From: Bacteroidales bacterium
Lineage (GTDB): Bacteria > Bacteroidota > Bacteroidia > Bacteroidales > F082
NCBI GenBank assembly: GCA_016936355.1
Contig: JAFGYB010000065.1
Coordinates: forward strand, 35,214-99,213
DNA: 64,000 nucleotides
Direction: 5' to 3'
Position numbers and translations under genes: made by a program. The notes below the pieces were generated by a model. It was not told the origin of the DNA. It did not search any database and saw nothing but the letters and a program-made list of their open reading frames with translations. This document shows, in pieces, positions 27,290 through 37,412 of this stretch (position 1 is its first letter; each line of letters opens with the position of its first letter).

Positions 27290-28405
27290 ATGCAAAAAGA
27301 CTTTAAATTACCCGGGATCGTCTGGGGAACCATGTGGATGCTTTTTATCTGGCTGGGCTACGACATGTTGACCGAGTTCAGAAACTATTTGTATCCGCTG
27401 TTTTTGGGCGGACTGTTTGCCTACTTGCTGTATCCCATGGCTAATTTCTTTGAAAAACATGGTGTTCCTCGTATTTTATCCAATATCCTGAGCATTCTGA
27501 TTGGCTTGGTGGTTGTATCGGGAGTGAGTTTTGTCATTTATAAACAGGTGACCCTGTTTTTACAGGACATTCCCCAAATGCAAACTAATGTTTCACATAA
27601 CATTAATTTAATTTTTAAGAGAATCAACGAAGTGACCGGCATTCAGTCTAATGACCTGAAGAACTCTGTCAAACAGATGACCAGTAATTTATTGAATTTT
27701 AGTGGAGCCAACTTGAAAAATACCTTCAGTCAGACGTTCCAAACGGTATTTACCATTGGTATTATGCCGGTTTATGTCTTTTTCCTGCTGTATTATCGAA
27801 ATAAATTTAAGGAAGTGATCCTGATGCTGGTTTCTTCTCACAGACACAAGCTGGCCACCCAAATCATTGACGACATCAACCAATTGGTAATCTATTACAT
27901 GAGCGGTGTGTTTAAAGTAGTTACCATCCTGGCTGTGATCAACAGTACCGGTTTCCTGATCATTGGGTTGAAACACGCCCTGTTTCTTGGAATTTTGGCA
28001 GCGCTGATGAATTTTATTCCATATTACGGAACGATTATCGGATATTTCTTCCCGCTCTTTATTGCCTTGTTTACCATGGGGTCTCCCGTTTATGCTTTTC
28101 TGGTATTGATTCAGTTTGCGGTAGTACAGTTTACAGAAAACAACATATTGACTCCCAATATTGTTGGGGCCCATGTGAAGCTGAACCCGTTTATGATTAT
28201 ACTGGCCATTACACTGGGGGGATTTGTATGGGGATTACCGGGCATGTTTATTGCGGTTCCCATGGCGGCTGTTTTGCGGGTGCTGGGTGAGAATATTCCC
28301 GCGATGGCCCCGATTGGTTACCTGTTAGGGTCGTCCGGTACGGAGGAACACAGCATTACGGCTGATAAAATTTCCCGTTTCTTTAAACGAATAGTAAAAA
28401 AATAG
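27290..28405 (+). CDS. AI-2E family transporter
   Basis: Multi-TM; NFIPYYGTIIGYF...QFTENNILTPNIVGAHVKLNPFMIILAITLGGFVWGLPGMFIAVPMAAVLRV. Confidence 0.92.
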   Translation: MQKDFKLPGIVWGTMWMLFIWLGYDMLTEFRNYLYPLFLGGLFAYLLYPMANFFEKHGVPRILSNILSILIGLVVVSGVSFVIYKQVTLFLQDIPQMQTNVSHNINLIFKRINEVTGIQSNDLKNSVKQMTSNLLNFSGANLKNTFSQTFQTVFTIGIMPVYVFFLLYYRNKFKEVILMLVSSHRHKLATQIIDDINQLVIYYMSGVFKVVTILAVINSTGFLIIGLKHALFLGILAALMNFIPYYGTIIGYFFPLFIALFTMGSPVYAFLVLIQFAVVQFTENNILTPNIVGAHVKLNPFMIILAITLGGFVWGLPGMFIAVPMAAVLRVLGENIPAMAPIGYLLGSSGTEEHSITADKISRFFKRIVKK

Positions 28406-28411
28406 AGTATT

Positions 28412-28705
28412 ATGTTGCGCCATATTGTGATGATGAGATTTGAAGAGCACCTTTCAAAAGTAAGTGCTGGTGAAAAAGTGAAAGGAATGTTACTTGATCT
28501 TTTGAAAACGGTAGAACCTCTAAAGAAAATGGAAGTAGGGTTGAACACCAGTACCAGTCCTTCTGCCTTCGATCTGGTTTTGACTGCTGATTTCGATGAT
28601 GAAGCGGGTTTAAATGCATACAGAGTTCATCCCGATCATGTAAAAATACTGGACTGGATGAAAAAAAATGTATCGCAGGTAACGGTGGTGGATTATTTTA
28701 TGTGA
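28412..28705 (+). CDS. Dabb (stress-responsive alpha/beta barrel) family protein
   Basis: MLRHIVMMRFEE...MEVGLNTSTSPSAFDLVLTADFDDEAGLNAYRVHPDHVKI. Confidence 0.88.
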   Translation: MLRHIVMMRFEEHLSKVSAGEKVKGMLLDLLKTVEPLKKMEVGLNTSTSPSAFDLVLTADFDDEAGLNAYRVHPDHVKILDWMKKNVSQVTVVDYFM

Positions 28706-28720
28706 TTTCTTCCGGTCCCT

Positions 28721-29584
28721 TCAGGCTTCCAGATTCATTGAATCGTCGTCGTCTTCCGCTGGAGGTTTCTCTTCGGTATTGACTACTTCAACTTCTGTCC
28801 GGTCTTCCATGCCCAGCTCAATCAGCAATTTCTGCTGTAAAGTAGCCAGGTTAATATCGTGTCGCAGGTTTCCCTGAACACAAAAAGAGATCTGTCCGGT
28901 TTCTTCTGAAACCACAATGGCGATGGCATCTGAAATCTCAGTGATTCCGATGGCAGCTCTGTGTCGGAGGCCGGCATAACGGGGTAATTTTCTCTTACTG
29001 ACCGGAAGCACACAACCGGCAGCCCTGACACGGTTCTGAGTAATGATCATCGCTCCGTCGTGCAGCGGACTGTTTTTGAAAAATAAATTTTCGATGAGCG
29101 GACTGGTGATGGTGCCATCGATAATTTCTCCGGATTGAACCACATTGGAAAGCTCGTTTTGACGGGTAATAACAATCAGTGCCCCCTGTTGAACATTGCT
29201 CATGTGTTGGCAAGCTACCACAATGGGATCCACATCCATACCATATTCTTCGGGAAACCATCTTTTCATGAACGAAAACCGTTTACTTCGCGAATTGTAA
29301 AAAGCAGGGCTTCCCAATGCCAGCAAAAATTGGCGGATCTCGGGTTGAAAGATGATAATAAGAGCAATAATACCTACGCTGATAAAGGCTCCCAGGATAT
29401 CTGAAAGCAATTCCATCTTCAGCAGGTAAGTGATTTTCCAGAGCAGGAAAATGGCTACTAATCCGAACAAAATATTAATGGCCGCCGTCCCCCTCAGCAA
29501 CTTGTATAGGGCAAACAGCAAAACAGCCACCAAAAAGATGTCTACTAAATCTAAGATCCGAATATGGATGAACAAATCAACCAA
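28721..29584 (-). CDS. cdaA: Diadenylate cyclase CdaA
   Basis: N-terminal TM; FFKNSPLHDGAMIITQNRVRAAGCVLPVS (DGA) and GLRHRAAIGITE (RHR) motifs. Confidence 0.93.
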   Translation of the reverse strand: MVDLFIHIRILDLVDIFLVAVLLFALYKLLRGTAAINILFGLVAIFLLWKITYLLKMELLSDILGAFISVGIIALIIIFQPEIRQFLLALGSPAFYNSRSKRFSFMKRWFPEEYGMDVDPIVVACQHMSNVQQGALIVITRQNELSNVVQSGEIIDGTITSPLIENLFFKNSPLHDGAMIITQNRVRAAGCVLPVSKRKLPRYAGLRHRAAIGITEISDAIAIVVSEETGQISFCVQGNLRHDINLATLQQKLLIELGMEDRTEVEVVNTEEKPPAEDDDDSMNLEA

Positions 29585-29600
29585 TGTGCTGAATTTTTGT

Positions 29601-29608
29601 CAAATTTA
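29601..29608 (-). promoter_or_regulatory. TAnnTTTG promoter element (TAAATTTG) upstream of cdaA
   Basis: Minus-strand TAAATTTG 17 nt before the start. Confidence 0.45.
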
Positions 29609-29640
29609 AAAATAATTCTCATGATTTGAGCCTGTATCTT

Positions 29641-30516
29641 TTAAACCTTCTCCTCTTCCGAATTCTGATACAGAATCAAGAGTTCAATAGCTTCCCGAGC
29701 CTCTTTCACATCGTGTACCCGTAATATATCCGCTCCGTTGAGTAAAGCCATTGTATGGACAACGGAGGTGCCGTTTAGTGCGCCCTCGGGAGTTGTATCT
29801 AATGCTTTATAGATCATCGATTTTCGGGACACTCCTGCCAGAATGGGAAGGTTGTCTATTCGTAAGGCTTCCAGTTGTTTCAATAATAAATAGTTTCCTT
29901 CCAGTGTTTTCCCAAAACCAAACCCCGGATCCAGGATAATATTGGTGACTCCCTTTTTCTGTAGAAGATGAACTTTTTCTTCAAAAAATACTTTCACTTC
30001 CTGAACACTGTTTCCGGACAGGGGATTCTGTTGCATGGTTTGCGGATTCCCGAGCATGTGCATCAAAATATAGGGGACCTGATGTCGGCCAACCGTTTCA
30101 TAAATAGCCGGGTCCAGCATACCGCCTGATATGTCGTTGATGATGGAGGCTCCGGCTTTCAGGCATTGTTCTGCCACTTGAGAACGGTAGGTGTCAATAG
30201 AAAATAATGCACCGGGGAACTCACTCACCAATTTTTTCAGAACGGGCAACAGTCGTCTTAGTTCTTCATCTTGTGATACTTCGGCTGCTCCGGGACGGGT
30301 GGAAACGGCTCCCAGGTCAATGATATCGGCTCCTTCATCCAGCATTTTCCGCGTTTGTATGATCCGCTCTTCCTCCGCAGCATACCGGCCTCCGTCAAAA
30401 AATGAATCAGGAGTAATGTTTAGAATTCCCATAATCCGCGGACGCGACAAGTCCAAATTATTTTTACCGGATTGTAGCGAACGGTTTGTTTGAAAATGCC
30501 TATTTTTATGCCTCAT
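29641..30516 (-). CDS. folP: Dihydropteroate synthase
   Basis: RIMGILNITPDSFFDGGRY, GADIIDLGAVSTRPGA, IINDISGGM, ILDPGFGFGKT, GVSRKSMI. Confidence 0.95.
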   Translation of the reverse strand: MRHKNRHFQTNRSLQSGKNNLDLSRPRIMGILNITPDSFFDGGRYAAEEERIIQTRKMLDEGADIIDLGAVSTRPGAAEVSQDEELRRLLPVLKKLVSEFPGALFSIDTYRSQVAEQCLKAGASIINDISGGMLDPAIYETVGRHQVPYILMHMLGNPQTMQQNPLSGNSVQEVKVFFEEKVHLLQKKGVTNIILDPGFGFGKTLEGNYLLLKQLEALRIDNLPILAGVSRKSMIYKALDTTPEGALNGTSVVHTMALLNGADILRVHDVKEAREAIELLILYQNSEEEKV

Positions 30517-30537
30517 TTCTCAGGTACTTGAAACAAG

Positions 30538-30545
30538 CAAAGATA
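30538..30545 (-). promoter_or_regulatory. TAnnTTTG promoter element (TATCTTTG) upstream of folP
   Basis: Minus-strand TATCTTTG in the divergent folP/DUF1599 intergenic region. Confidence 0.5.
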
Positions 30546-30565
30546 ATATTAATCGAAGAGAATCC

Positions 30566-31120
30566 ATGAGTGCGAACACATCCCAGCAGTTTGAAGCGGC
30601 AATCGATCAATGCCGTGCCGTTTATGAAAATAAGTTGAAAGATTACGGTGTTTCCTGGCGCATCCTGAGGACGCCCAGCCTTACCGACCAGATATACATT
30701 AAAGCCAATCGCATCCGCAGTATCCAGCGGAAAGGAGAACAAAAAGTGGACGAAGGCATCAAGCCCGAGTTTATTGGGATTGTCAATTATGCCTGTATGG
30801 CTTTGATTCAGCTGGAACTGGGATTTGCCGAAGAACCGGATCTGAGTGCTCAAAAAGCCATTGAATTGTTCAATAAATACATTTATCAGGCCCGCGATCT
30901 GATGTTGAATAAAAATCATGATTACGATGAAGCCTGGCGTAAAATGCGCATTTCTTCCTATACTGATATCATTTTGATGAAATTGTTGCGGGTAAAAGAA
31001 ATTGAGAACAACCAGGGCCGTACATTGGTCTCGGAAGGGCTGGATGCAAACTACTTCGACATTATTAATTATTCCGTTTTTGCTTTAATTAAACTGGACG
31101 AAGAAAGTGATCAGGACTGA
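30566..31120 (+). CDS. DUF1599 domain-containing protein
   Basis: Internal duplication: KLKDYGVSWRILRTPSLTDQIYIKANRIRSIQ and KNHDYDEAWRKMRISSYTDIILMKLLRVKEIE. Confidence 0.88.
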   Translation: MSANTSQQFEAAIDQCRAVYENKLKDYGVSWRILRTPSLTDQIYIKANRIRSIQRKGEQKVDEGIKPEFIGIVNYACMALIQLELGFAEEPDLSAQKAIELFNKYIYQARDLMLNKNHDYDEAWRKMRISSYTDIILMKLLRVKEIENNQGRTLVSEGLDANYFDIINYSVFALIKLDEESDQD

Positions 31121-32243
31121 ACGCCAACATAAGGAACCCGGGATTCTTCTGCTGCTGCGCCTCTTGCTGGGATTGGTTTTTCTGTTTTCTTCTTTTGTCA
31201 AAGGTGTCGATCCGCTGGGGACCTCCTATAAAGTGGAAGATTACCTGATGGTTTTTGGATGGAATGTGTTGATTCCCTATGCTTTGGTTCTTTCATACGG
31301 GGTAATACTGTTGGAGTTTTTGTTGGGATTTGCTCTTGTTTTTAAAGCTTTCCTGAAGCAAACACTGTGGGCAACTCTGTTGGTTCTGATTTTCTTTACG
31401 GTACTCACTTATGTTGATGCCCGACAAAATCTGGTTTCCGATTGCGGTTGTTTTGGTGATGCGGTCAAACTCACCAATTGGCAAACGTTTTACAAAAATA
31501 TTGGATTGCTGGTTGTTCTGCTGATTTTGTTACTGGCACAATTCAGGTACCGCGTGGTATCCTTGAAAAGTGGTAGAGCAGTGTTGCTGTTGTTTTTTGC
31601 TGCCATAGCATTGGTTTCTTTTATGAGCTATAATCTGATGCATTTGCCCATCATTGATTTCCGTCCCTGGAAAGTGGGCCAGGTGTTTCACAGTGCAAAT
31701 CAGGACAAACAAAAAGTATTTGTTTCCTATCGCAATAAGAAAACGGGTCAGGTAAAGGAATTTCTCTTTCCCGATTATCCCTGGCGAGACTCTACCTGGA
31801 TGAAGCAATGGGTTTTTGTGGGACAACGTGTTGAAAAAAATAAAAGCACCAATCCGGTACTGGTAATTCAGGATTCGACCGGAGCCGATCGTTTTCAGGA
31901 TGTTTTTGCGGGGAAAGGGTTTCATCTGGTATTGGTTTCCTACGATATTCGGGAATCCAATAGTGAAGCCTTTCGAAAGATGGAAGAATTGACTCCTTTG
32001 ATTAAGCAGGATTCAGTACAAACAGTTTTGTTGACTGCTTCGGATCGTACATATACACGGCAGGTATTGAGTGAATACGGATTAAAGATGCCCGTCTATT
32101 TTGCCGATGAAGTAACGTTGAAAGCTATGATCCGTTCCAATCCCGGTCTGATTTTATTGCACAACGGAGTATTGATAAAAAAATGGGCTTTTCAGGATTT
32201 CCCTACCCCTGAACACATGAAAAACAGACTGGATGGCCTATGA
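31107..32243 (+). CDS. BT_3928-like DoxX/MauE-type membrane protein
   Basis: RLLLGLVFLFSSFVKGVDPLGTSYK, DCGCFGDAVKLTNWQTFYKNI; follows DUF1599 as in other Bacteroidota. Confidence 0.85.
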   Translation: MIRTERQHKEPGILLLLRLLLGLVFLFSSFVKGVDPLGTSYKVEDYLMVFGWNVLIPYALVLSYGVILLEFLLGFALVFKAFLKQTLWATLLVLIFFTVLTYVDARQNLVSDCGCFGDAVKLTNWQTFYKNIGLLVVLLILLLAQFRYRVVSLKSGRAVLLLFFAAIALVSFMSYNLMHLPIIDFRPWKVGQVFHSANQDKQKVFVSYRNKKTGQVKEFLFPDYPWRDSTWMKQWVFVGQRVEKNKSTNPVLVIQDSTGADRFQDVFAGKGFHLVLVSYDIRESNSEAFRKMEELTPLIKQDSVQTVLLTASDRTYTRQVLSEYGLKMPVYFADEVTLKAMIRSNPGLILLHNGVLIKKWAFQDFPTPEHMKNRLDGL

Positions 32244-33319
32244 GAAATTATATCTTCCGGCGGTTGTTGTACGGACTTTTGGTGCTCTGGGGTGTCACAA
32301 CCCTGGTGTTTTTTCTGTTCAATATTTTGCCGGGCGATCCGTCGCGTATGCTGCTGGGACAGCGGGCTGATATTTCATCAGTAGAAGCCGTGAAAAAAGA
32401 TTTGGGACTGGATCAGCCACTGTATCTTCAATACTTTAATTTCCTGAATGACTTATCACCCGTTTCAGTCAATAATATTTCTGATTCGACAAGTTACTGG
32501 TATCTCAGTCCGCAAAAATATACCGATGCATACAGACTGCTGCGTTTGGGGTCTGATGCGCTGGTTTTGAAACTGCCCTACCTGAGGCGTTCGTATCAAA
32601 GCAAGCGGCTGGTAACTTCCATCATCGCTGAAGCGTTTCCCAAAACCTTTTTACTGGCAGTGACCTCAATATTCATGGCAATTGTGTTGGGTTTTTTACT
32701 GGGTATTCCGGCTGCTTTGTACAAAGACAGTGCCTACGACCGGTTTATTTTGGTATTCTCCTCGTTGGGAATGTCGGTTCCGTCTTTTTTTGCGGCTATT
32801 TTCATCGCCTGGCTGTTCGGGTTTGTATGGCAGCATTTCACAGGCTTGTCTATGACCGGGAGTTTGTATACGGTTGATCCATACACCGGACAGGAGTATT
32901 TGAGCCTTAGTAATCTGATCCTGCCGGCCATTACGTTGGGAATCCGTCCGCTGGCTATTGTCGTGAGCCTTATTCGTAGTACGCTGCTTGAAGTGCTTTC
33001 TCAGGATTTTATCCGGACAGCTTACGCCAAAGGATTGAGCCGGATGCAGGTGCTGCTGAAGCATGCCTTACGAAATGCACTAAATCCTGTCATTACTGCC
33101 GTTTCCGGTTGGTTTGCCTCACTCATGGCCGGAGCTGTCTTTGTGGAGTATGTATTCGACTGGAAAGGCATCGGACTGGCTATGGTGGATGCACTGGAAA
33201 AATATGACCTTCCGGTGATTATGGGTATTGTCTTGTTTATTTCAGTATTTCTGATTATGATAAACCTTCTGGTAGATTTGCTGTATGCTGTGCTGGATCC
33301 CAGGGTCAGACTTTCGTAA
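32240..33319 (+). CDS. ABC transporter permease (DppB/OppB family)
   Basis: VTTLVFFLFNILPGDPSRMLLGQRA...FIRTAYAKGLSRMQVLLKHALRNALNPVITAVSGWFASLMAGAVFVEYVF. Confidence 0.9.
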   Translation: MRNYIFRRLLYGLLVLWGVTTLVFFLFNILPGDPSRMLLGQRADISSVEAVKKDLGLDQPLYLQYFNFLNDLSPVSVNNISDSTSYWYLSPQKYTDAYRLLRLGSDALVLKLPYLRRSYQSKRLVTSIIAEAFPKTFLLAVTSIFMAIVLGFLLGIPAALYKDSAYDRFILVFSSLGMSVPSFFAAIFIAWLFGFVWQHFTGLSMTGSLYTVDPYTGQEYLSLSNLILPAITLGIRPLAIVVSLIRSTLLEVLSQDFIRTAYAKGLSRMQVLLKHALRNALNPVITAVSGWFASLMAGAVFVEYVFDWKGIGLAMVDALEKYDLPVIMGIVLFISVFLIMINLLVDLLYAVLDPRVRLS

Positions 33320-33325
33320 TACTAC

Positions 33326-34102
33326 TTAAATTGTAATTTTCAACCCGTCATAGGCCAGATCAATAAAATCAGGCAATTCCTTTTGTACATCATCGTGAAA
33401 GCCCAAGAGGTGGCTGATGTGGGTAAGATAGGCTTTTTCGGGACGGAGGAATTCCAGTACCTTAACGGCCTCTTCCAGATTGAAGTGGGAGGGATGGGGT
33501 TTCTTGCGCAGGGCGTTTAAAACAATAATTTTGCTGCCGGCAATTTTTTCCAGTGTTTCCCCGGGAATGTAATTGGTATCGGTGATATAGGAAAAATCGC
33601 CAATTCGGAATCCCATCACCTGCATTTTCATGTGCAGTACCGGTAAGGGAATAATATCCAGGTCTCCCAGTTTGAATGGTTCTTCGGTGAGCGTAATCAA
33701 ATTCATGTCGGGAACACCCGGATAGCGGTCTTCTCCGAAAGCATAGGAAAACTCTTTCCGGATGGCCTCCTGATCCCGTTCCATGGCATAGATATTCATG
33801 GCTTTCCTGTAGATGTAATTGAACGACCTGACATCGTCGAGTCCTGCAATATGGTCTTTGTGTGAATGGGTGATAAGGATGCCGTCCAGTTTCTGAACTC
33901 CTTCCCGCAACATCTGGTAACGGAAATCAGGTCCGGCATCAATAGTGATCTGTGTGTCTTTATGAGAAATCAATACCGAGGTACGCAATCTCCGGTCCCG
34001 GGTTGTCCCCTGACTACATACAGGACAAGTACATGCAATGACCGGTACCCCCTGTGAGGTTCCTGTTCCCAAAAAAGTTACCTGCATGGATTGTGGTTTC
34101 AA
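33326..34102 (-). CDS. Metallo-beta-lactamase fold hydrolase, PhnP-like
   Basis: FLGTGTSQGVPVIACTCPVC; ILITHSHKDHIAGLDDVRSFNY. Confidence 0.9.
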   Translation of the reverse strand: MKPQSMQVTFLGTGTSQGVPVIACTCPVCSQGTTRDRRLRTSVLISHKDTQITIDAGPDFRYQMLREGVQKLDGILITHSHKDHIAGLDDVRSFNYIYRKAMNIYAMERDQEAIRKEFSYAFGEDRYPGVPDMNLITLTEEPFKLGDLDIIPLPVLHMKMQVMGFRIGDFSYITDTNYIPGETLEKIAGSKIIVLNALRKKPHPSHFNLEEAVKVLEFLRPEKAYLTHISHLLGFHDDVQKELPDFIDLAYDGLKITI

Positions 34103-34725
34103 AATTTTGTCAAAGGTATTTTATTTTAGGCCATTTTAAAAACTTTCCTAACTTTACCTGTTTAAAAAAATCAGTAGACACATTTATTGGTAATACATTG
34201 ACAGAATCAGTCCATTCATCAGAAAAAACAGAAAACACGCTTTCTCAGACTACTGAAGATGCCGATGCGTTTTATCAGAAAGTGGAGAATGTATGTTTCT
34301 TTTTCGAAGTAAAGGACGAACAACAGCTCAAGAAAATCAGGGAATGGGTTGAGATGGAAAAGAAAAAATTTCGGTTATTGAAGATCCTGATCTGTTCCCG
34401 TTTTAGACCCAATCCCGATCAACTACCGGAGGATGCCGTCGTTTTTTCGAAAAAAGATTTCAGTATTTTTGGCTGGAAAAAACCGCCTCTTAACCTGTGG
34501 CTGAAAGACAATTCTTTTGATTTGCTGATTTCTTTCTCGCCGGTGTTGAACAAGCGAAGTCTGCAAATCGTTAAAGAGGTGCATTCAAATCTGAAAGCCG
34601 GTCCTGGTATGCTTGAAGACCCTACGCTCTATGATTTGAGCATCGAATACAACCGGCCTATGGAATATGCTGATTTTTTTGAGTGGATCAGGAAATATTA
34701 TTTACAATTGAATATTAAACAATAG
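34054..34725 (+). CDS. Hypothetical DUF6913-like protein (true start uncertain, possibly near 34198)
   Basis: Stop 4 nt before dapA; the first 40-odd codons overlap the divergent PhnP-like gene start and promoter, so the annotated start is doubtful. Confidence 0.5.
   Translation: MRFLFPKKLPAWIVVSKFCQRYFILGHFKNFPNFTCLKKSVDTFIGNTLTESVHSSEKTENTLSQTTEDADAFYQKVENVCFFFEVKDEQQLKKIREWVEMEKKKFRLLKILICSRFRPNPDQLPEDAVVFSKKDFSIFGWKKPPLNLWLKDNSFDLLISFSPVLNKRSLQIVKEVHSNLKAGPGMLEDPTLYDLSIEYNRPMEYADFFEWIRKYYLQLNIKQ
34111..34118 (-). promoter_or_regulatory. TAnnTTTG promoter element (TACCTTTG) upstream of the PhnP-like gene
   Basis: Minus-strand TACCTTTG about 9 nt before the ATG. Confidence 0.5.
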
Positions 34726-34729
34726 TGTA

Positions 34730-35629
34730 ATGAAGATGAATCCGAAAATTGACGGCACCGGTGTGGCTATTGTCACTCCTTTTCATAATTATGGAAGTAT
34801 TGATTTCGGAAGTTTGGAGAAACTCCTGATCCATATTATTGAAGGGGGAGTAGATTTTATTGTGTCGCTGGGGACTACCAGTGAAGCACCTACGCTGACT
34901 GCCGATGAACAGGATGCTGTGATGGAAATGGTAAAGGAAACCGTTGCCGGAAGAATTCCGGTTGTGATGGGTTTGGGGGGAAACAGTACACGATCCATCG
35001 TGAGCAAATTAAAAAAGACAAATTTCGAAGGCGTGGATGCGATCCTGTCGGTGGCTCCCTATTATAACAAACCAAATCAGAAAGGTTTATATCAGCACTT
35101 TAAGGCCATTGCGGCTTCCTGTCCGGTGCCGATTATCCTGTATAATGTGCCCGGACGTACTTCTTCCAATATATCGGCAGAAACTACCATCCAGCTGGCC
35201 CACGAATTCGATAATATTTCTGCCATTAAAGAAGCCTCTGGAGACATGTCCCAGATCATGAAAATTCTGAGAAACAAACCCGAAGGATTTAAAGTATTTT
35301 CCGGCGATGACATGCTGACCTACCCTATGATGACCCTGGGAGCTGACGGAGTGATTTCGGTGATCGCCAATGCCTATGCCTATGAGTTTTCCCAGATGGT
35401 ACGCCATCTTAAAGCCGGGGAATATGATCAGGCTCTTCAGCTTCATTACTCGTTGTTGCCCATCACTGACCAGCTTTTTGCGGATGGAAATCCCGGTGGC
35501 ATCAAAGCTGCGCTGGACATTATGGGAATTTTAAAAAATAATCTGAGATTGCCCATGGTGAAGGTGAATAAGCAGGTCAACCTGGCACTGAATAAGCTGA
35601 TAGCCGATTATAAAAATCCACTGAGTTAG
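34730..35629 (+). CDS. dapA: 4-hydroxy-tetrahydrodipicolinate synthase
   Basis: GTGVAIVTPF, GTTSEAPTLTADE, VMGLGGNSTRSIV, PYYNKPNQKGLYQHF, ILYNVPGRTSSNI, IKEASGDMSQ. Confidence 0.96.
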   Translation: MKMNPKIDGTGVAIVTPFHNYGSIDFGSLEKLLIHIIEGGVDFIVSLGTTSEAPTLTADEQDAVMEMVKETVAGRIPVVMGLGGNSTRSIVSKLKKTNFEGVDAILSVAPYYNKPNQKGLYQHFKAIAASCPVPIILYNVPGRTSSNISAETTIQLAHEFDNISAIKEASGDMSQIMKILRNKPEGFKVFSGDDMLTYPMMTLGADGVISVIANAYAYEFSQMVRHLKAGEYDQALQLHYSLLPITDQLFADGNPGGIKAALDIMGILKNNLRLPMVKVNKQVNLALNKLIADYKNPLS

Positions 35630-35633
35630 TTTT

Positions 35634-37340
35634 ATGCGATCTTTCTGCCTGATCGGGATCCTGTTTTTTTTTCTGTTGACCGGGCAGACTACAGAAGCTC
35701 AAAGTTTTTCAGATTCACTGAACGCCCAAACTCAGTTGAGTCAAAGGGGAGAGGTCTATTTTCGTTTCCCGGTACAAATTATAGAGAATCAGCCTGTTGT
35801 ATTTGAATTCATTAGCCGGTTTATTTCCATCGATGCCAAAAAAGGTGGCTTCATATATGCTTATGCCAATGCAACCGGATTCCGTCGTTTTTTAGAGTAC
35901 GGGATCCATCATGAGGTGTTGACTCCACCTTCACTGTTGCTCCATACCCGACCCTGGACAGTTTCTAACCTGAAGAGTACAAACGACTGGAATTATTATC
36001 CTACCTATCCACAGTATGTGACATTGATGCAGCAGTTTGCTTCAAACTATCCTCAACTTTGTGCGTTGGATACCATCGGAACTACCACTGACGGACGCTT
36101 GTTGCTTTTTGCACACATCCGAAGTTCCAAGAGTTTGCCCAAAGAACGCCCGTCTTTTATGTATACTTCCACCATTCATGGGGATGAAACAGTAGGCTAT
36201 GTTCTGATGCTGCGTCTGATTGATTATTTGTTGAAAAACTATGGTGTGGATCCAACGGTCACTGACCTAGTGGACAGTTTGGATATCTGGATTAATCCGC
36301 TGGCTAACCCGGACGGTACTTATGCCTCGGGCGATGCTTCCGTATCCGGAGCTACCCGATACAATGCTAACGGAGTGGATCTCAACAGAAATTTTCCGGA
36401 TCCGGCGTTGGGAGATCATCCCGACGGCCATAGCTGGCAACCGGAAACCAAAGCTTTCATGAAACTGGCCGAACAGCATCAGTTTGTAGTATCAGCCAAC
36501 TTGCACACGGGTTCTGAAGTAGTGAATTATCCGTGGGACACCTGGCAACGAAGAACTGCCGATGACGACTGGTGGCAGTTGGTGAGTCGACAGTATGCGG
36601 ATACCGTACATACTTATAATTCTTCCGGGTATCTGACGAACTTAGACAATGGCATCAGCGACGGATATGACTGGTACCGGATTACCGGTGGCCGTCAGGA
36701 TTATATGAATTATTACCGGCATGACAGGGAATTTACGCTGGAATTGTCTGCGGTAAAAATGCCGGATCCTGTGGAAATGCCCGGTTTTTGGAATTCTAAT
36801 TACCGTTCATTGCTCAACTATATGCGTCAGGCGTTGTATGGCTTCAGGGGAGAAGTAACAGACAGTCTATCAGGCAAACCATTGTATGCCCGGGTTTTTA
36901 TTCTTGCACATGATGTGGATAACTCAGATGTCTATTCTGATTCGGTTTCAGGATGCTATTTCCGCCCTGTCAAAGGCGGAACTTATGATGTCACTTATTC
37001 CGCTGATGGTTATGTGACCAAAACCTATTCGGGACTGGTAGCCCGGGACGGACATCTTACGGTTCAAAACGTGGCACTTAAACCAGATGTAAACTGGATC
37101 ACTGGTCATGAAAAAAATAAACCATTCATATATCCCAATCCTTCACGGGGGAAGATCACTTTGAAAGGAATAACCGGAATGTCAACAATAAAACTGTATA
37201 GTTTGTCGGGAGTTTTAATCCTGAGCAAAAACATCATGGAGGATCATTCGATGGATCTGTCAGGTTTACCCCGCGGAACTTATATAATGATCATAGAGAA
37301 TGAGGGGACGCAGCGCATCCAAAAGGTTGTTCTTTATTGA
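35634..37340 (+). CDS. Secreted M14-family zinc carboxypeptidase with type IX secretion C-terminal domain
   Basis: STIHGDETVGYVLMLRLIDYLL (HxxE), VDLNRNFPDP, SANLHTGSEVVNYPWD, FTLELSAVKMP; C-terminal PFIYPNPSRGKITLKG...GTYIMIIENEGTQRIQKVVLY. Confidence 0.92.
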   Translation: MRSFCLIGILFFFLLTGQTTEAQSFSDSLNAQTQLSQRGEVYFRFPVQIIENQPVVFEFISRFISIDAKKGGFIYAYANATGFRRFLEYGIHHEVLTPPSLLLHTRPWTVSNLKSTNDWNYYPTYPQYVTLMQQFASNYPQLCALDTIGTTTDGRLLLFAHIRSSKSLPKERPSFMYTSTIHGDETVGYVLMLRLIDYLLKNYGVDPTVTDLVDSLDIWINPLANPDGTYASGDASVSGATRYNANGVDLNRNFPDPALGDHPDGHSWQPETKAFMKLAEQHQFVVSANLHTGSEVVNYPWDTWQRRTADDDWWQLVSRQYADTVHTYNSSGYLTNLDNGISDGYDWYRITGGRQDYMNYYRHDREFTLELSAVKMPDPVEMPGFWNSNYRSLLNYMRQALYGFRGEVTDSLSGKPLYARVFILAHDVDNSDVYSDSVSGCYFRPVKGGTYDVTYSADGYVTKTYSGLVARDGHLTVQNVALKPDVNWITGHEKNKPFIYPNPSRGKITLKGITGMSTIKLYSLSGVLILSKNIMEDHSMDLSGLPRGTYIMIIENEGTQRIQKVVLY

Positions 37341-37364
37341 GTTGGAATTCAATATGCAGAAAAC

Positions 37365-37400
37365 AAAAAAGCCGGGATTTGTTCCCGGCTTTTTTGTTTT
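37365..37400. terminator. Bidirectional intrinsic terminator between convergent genes
   Basis: aaaaaaGCCGGGATTTGTTCCCGGCttttttgtttt. Confidence 0.92.
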
Positions 37401-37412
37401 AAAGTGCTATTA

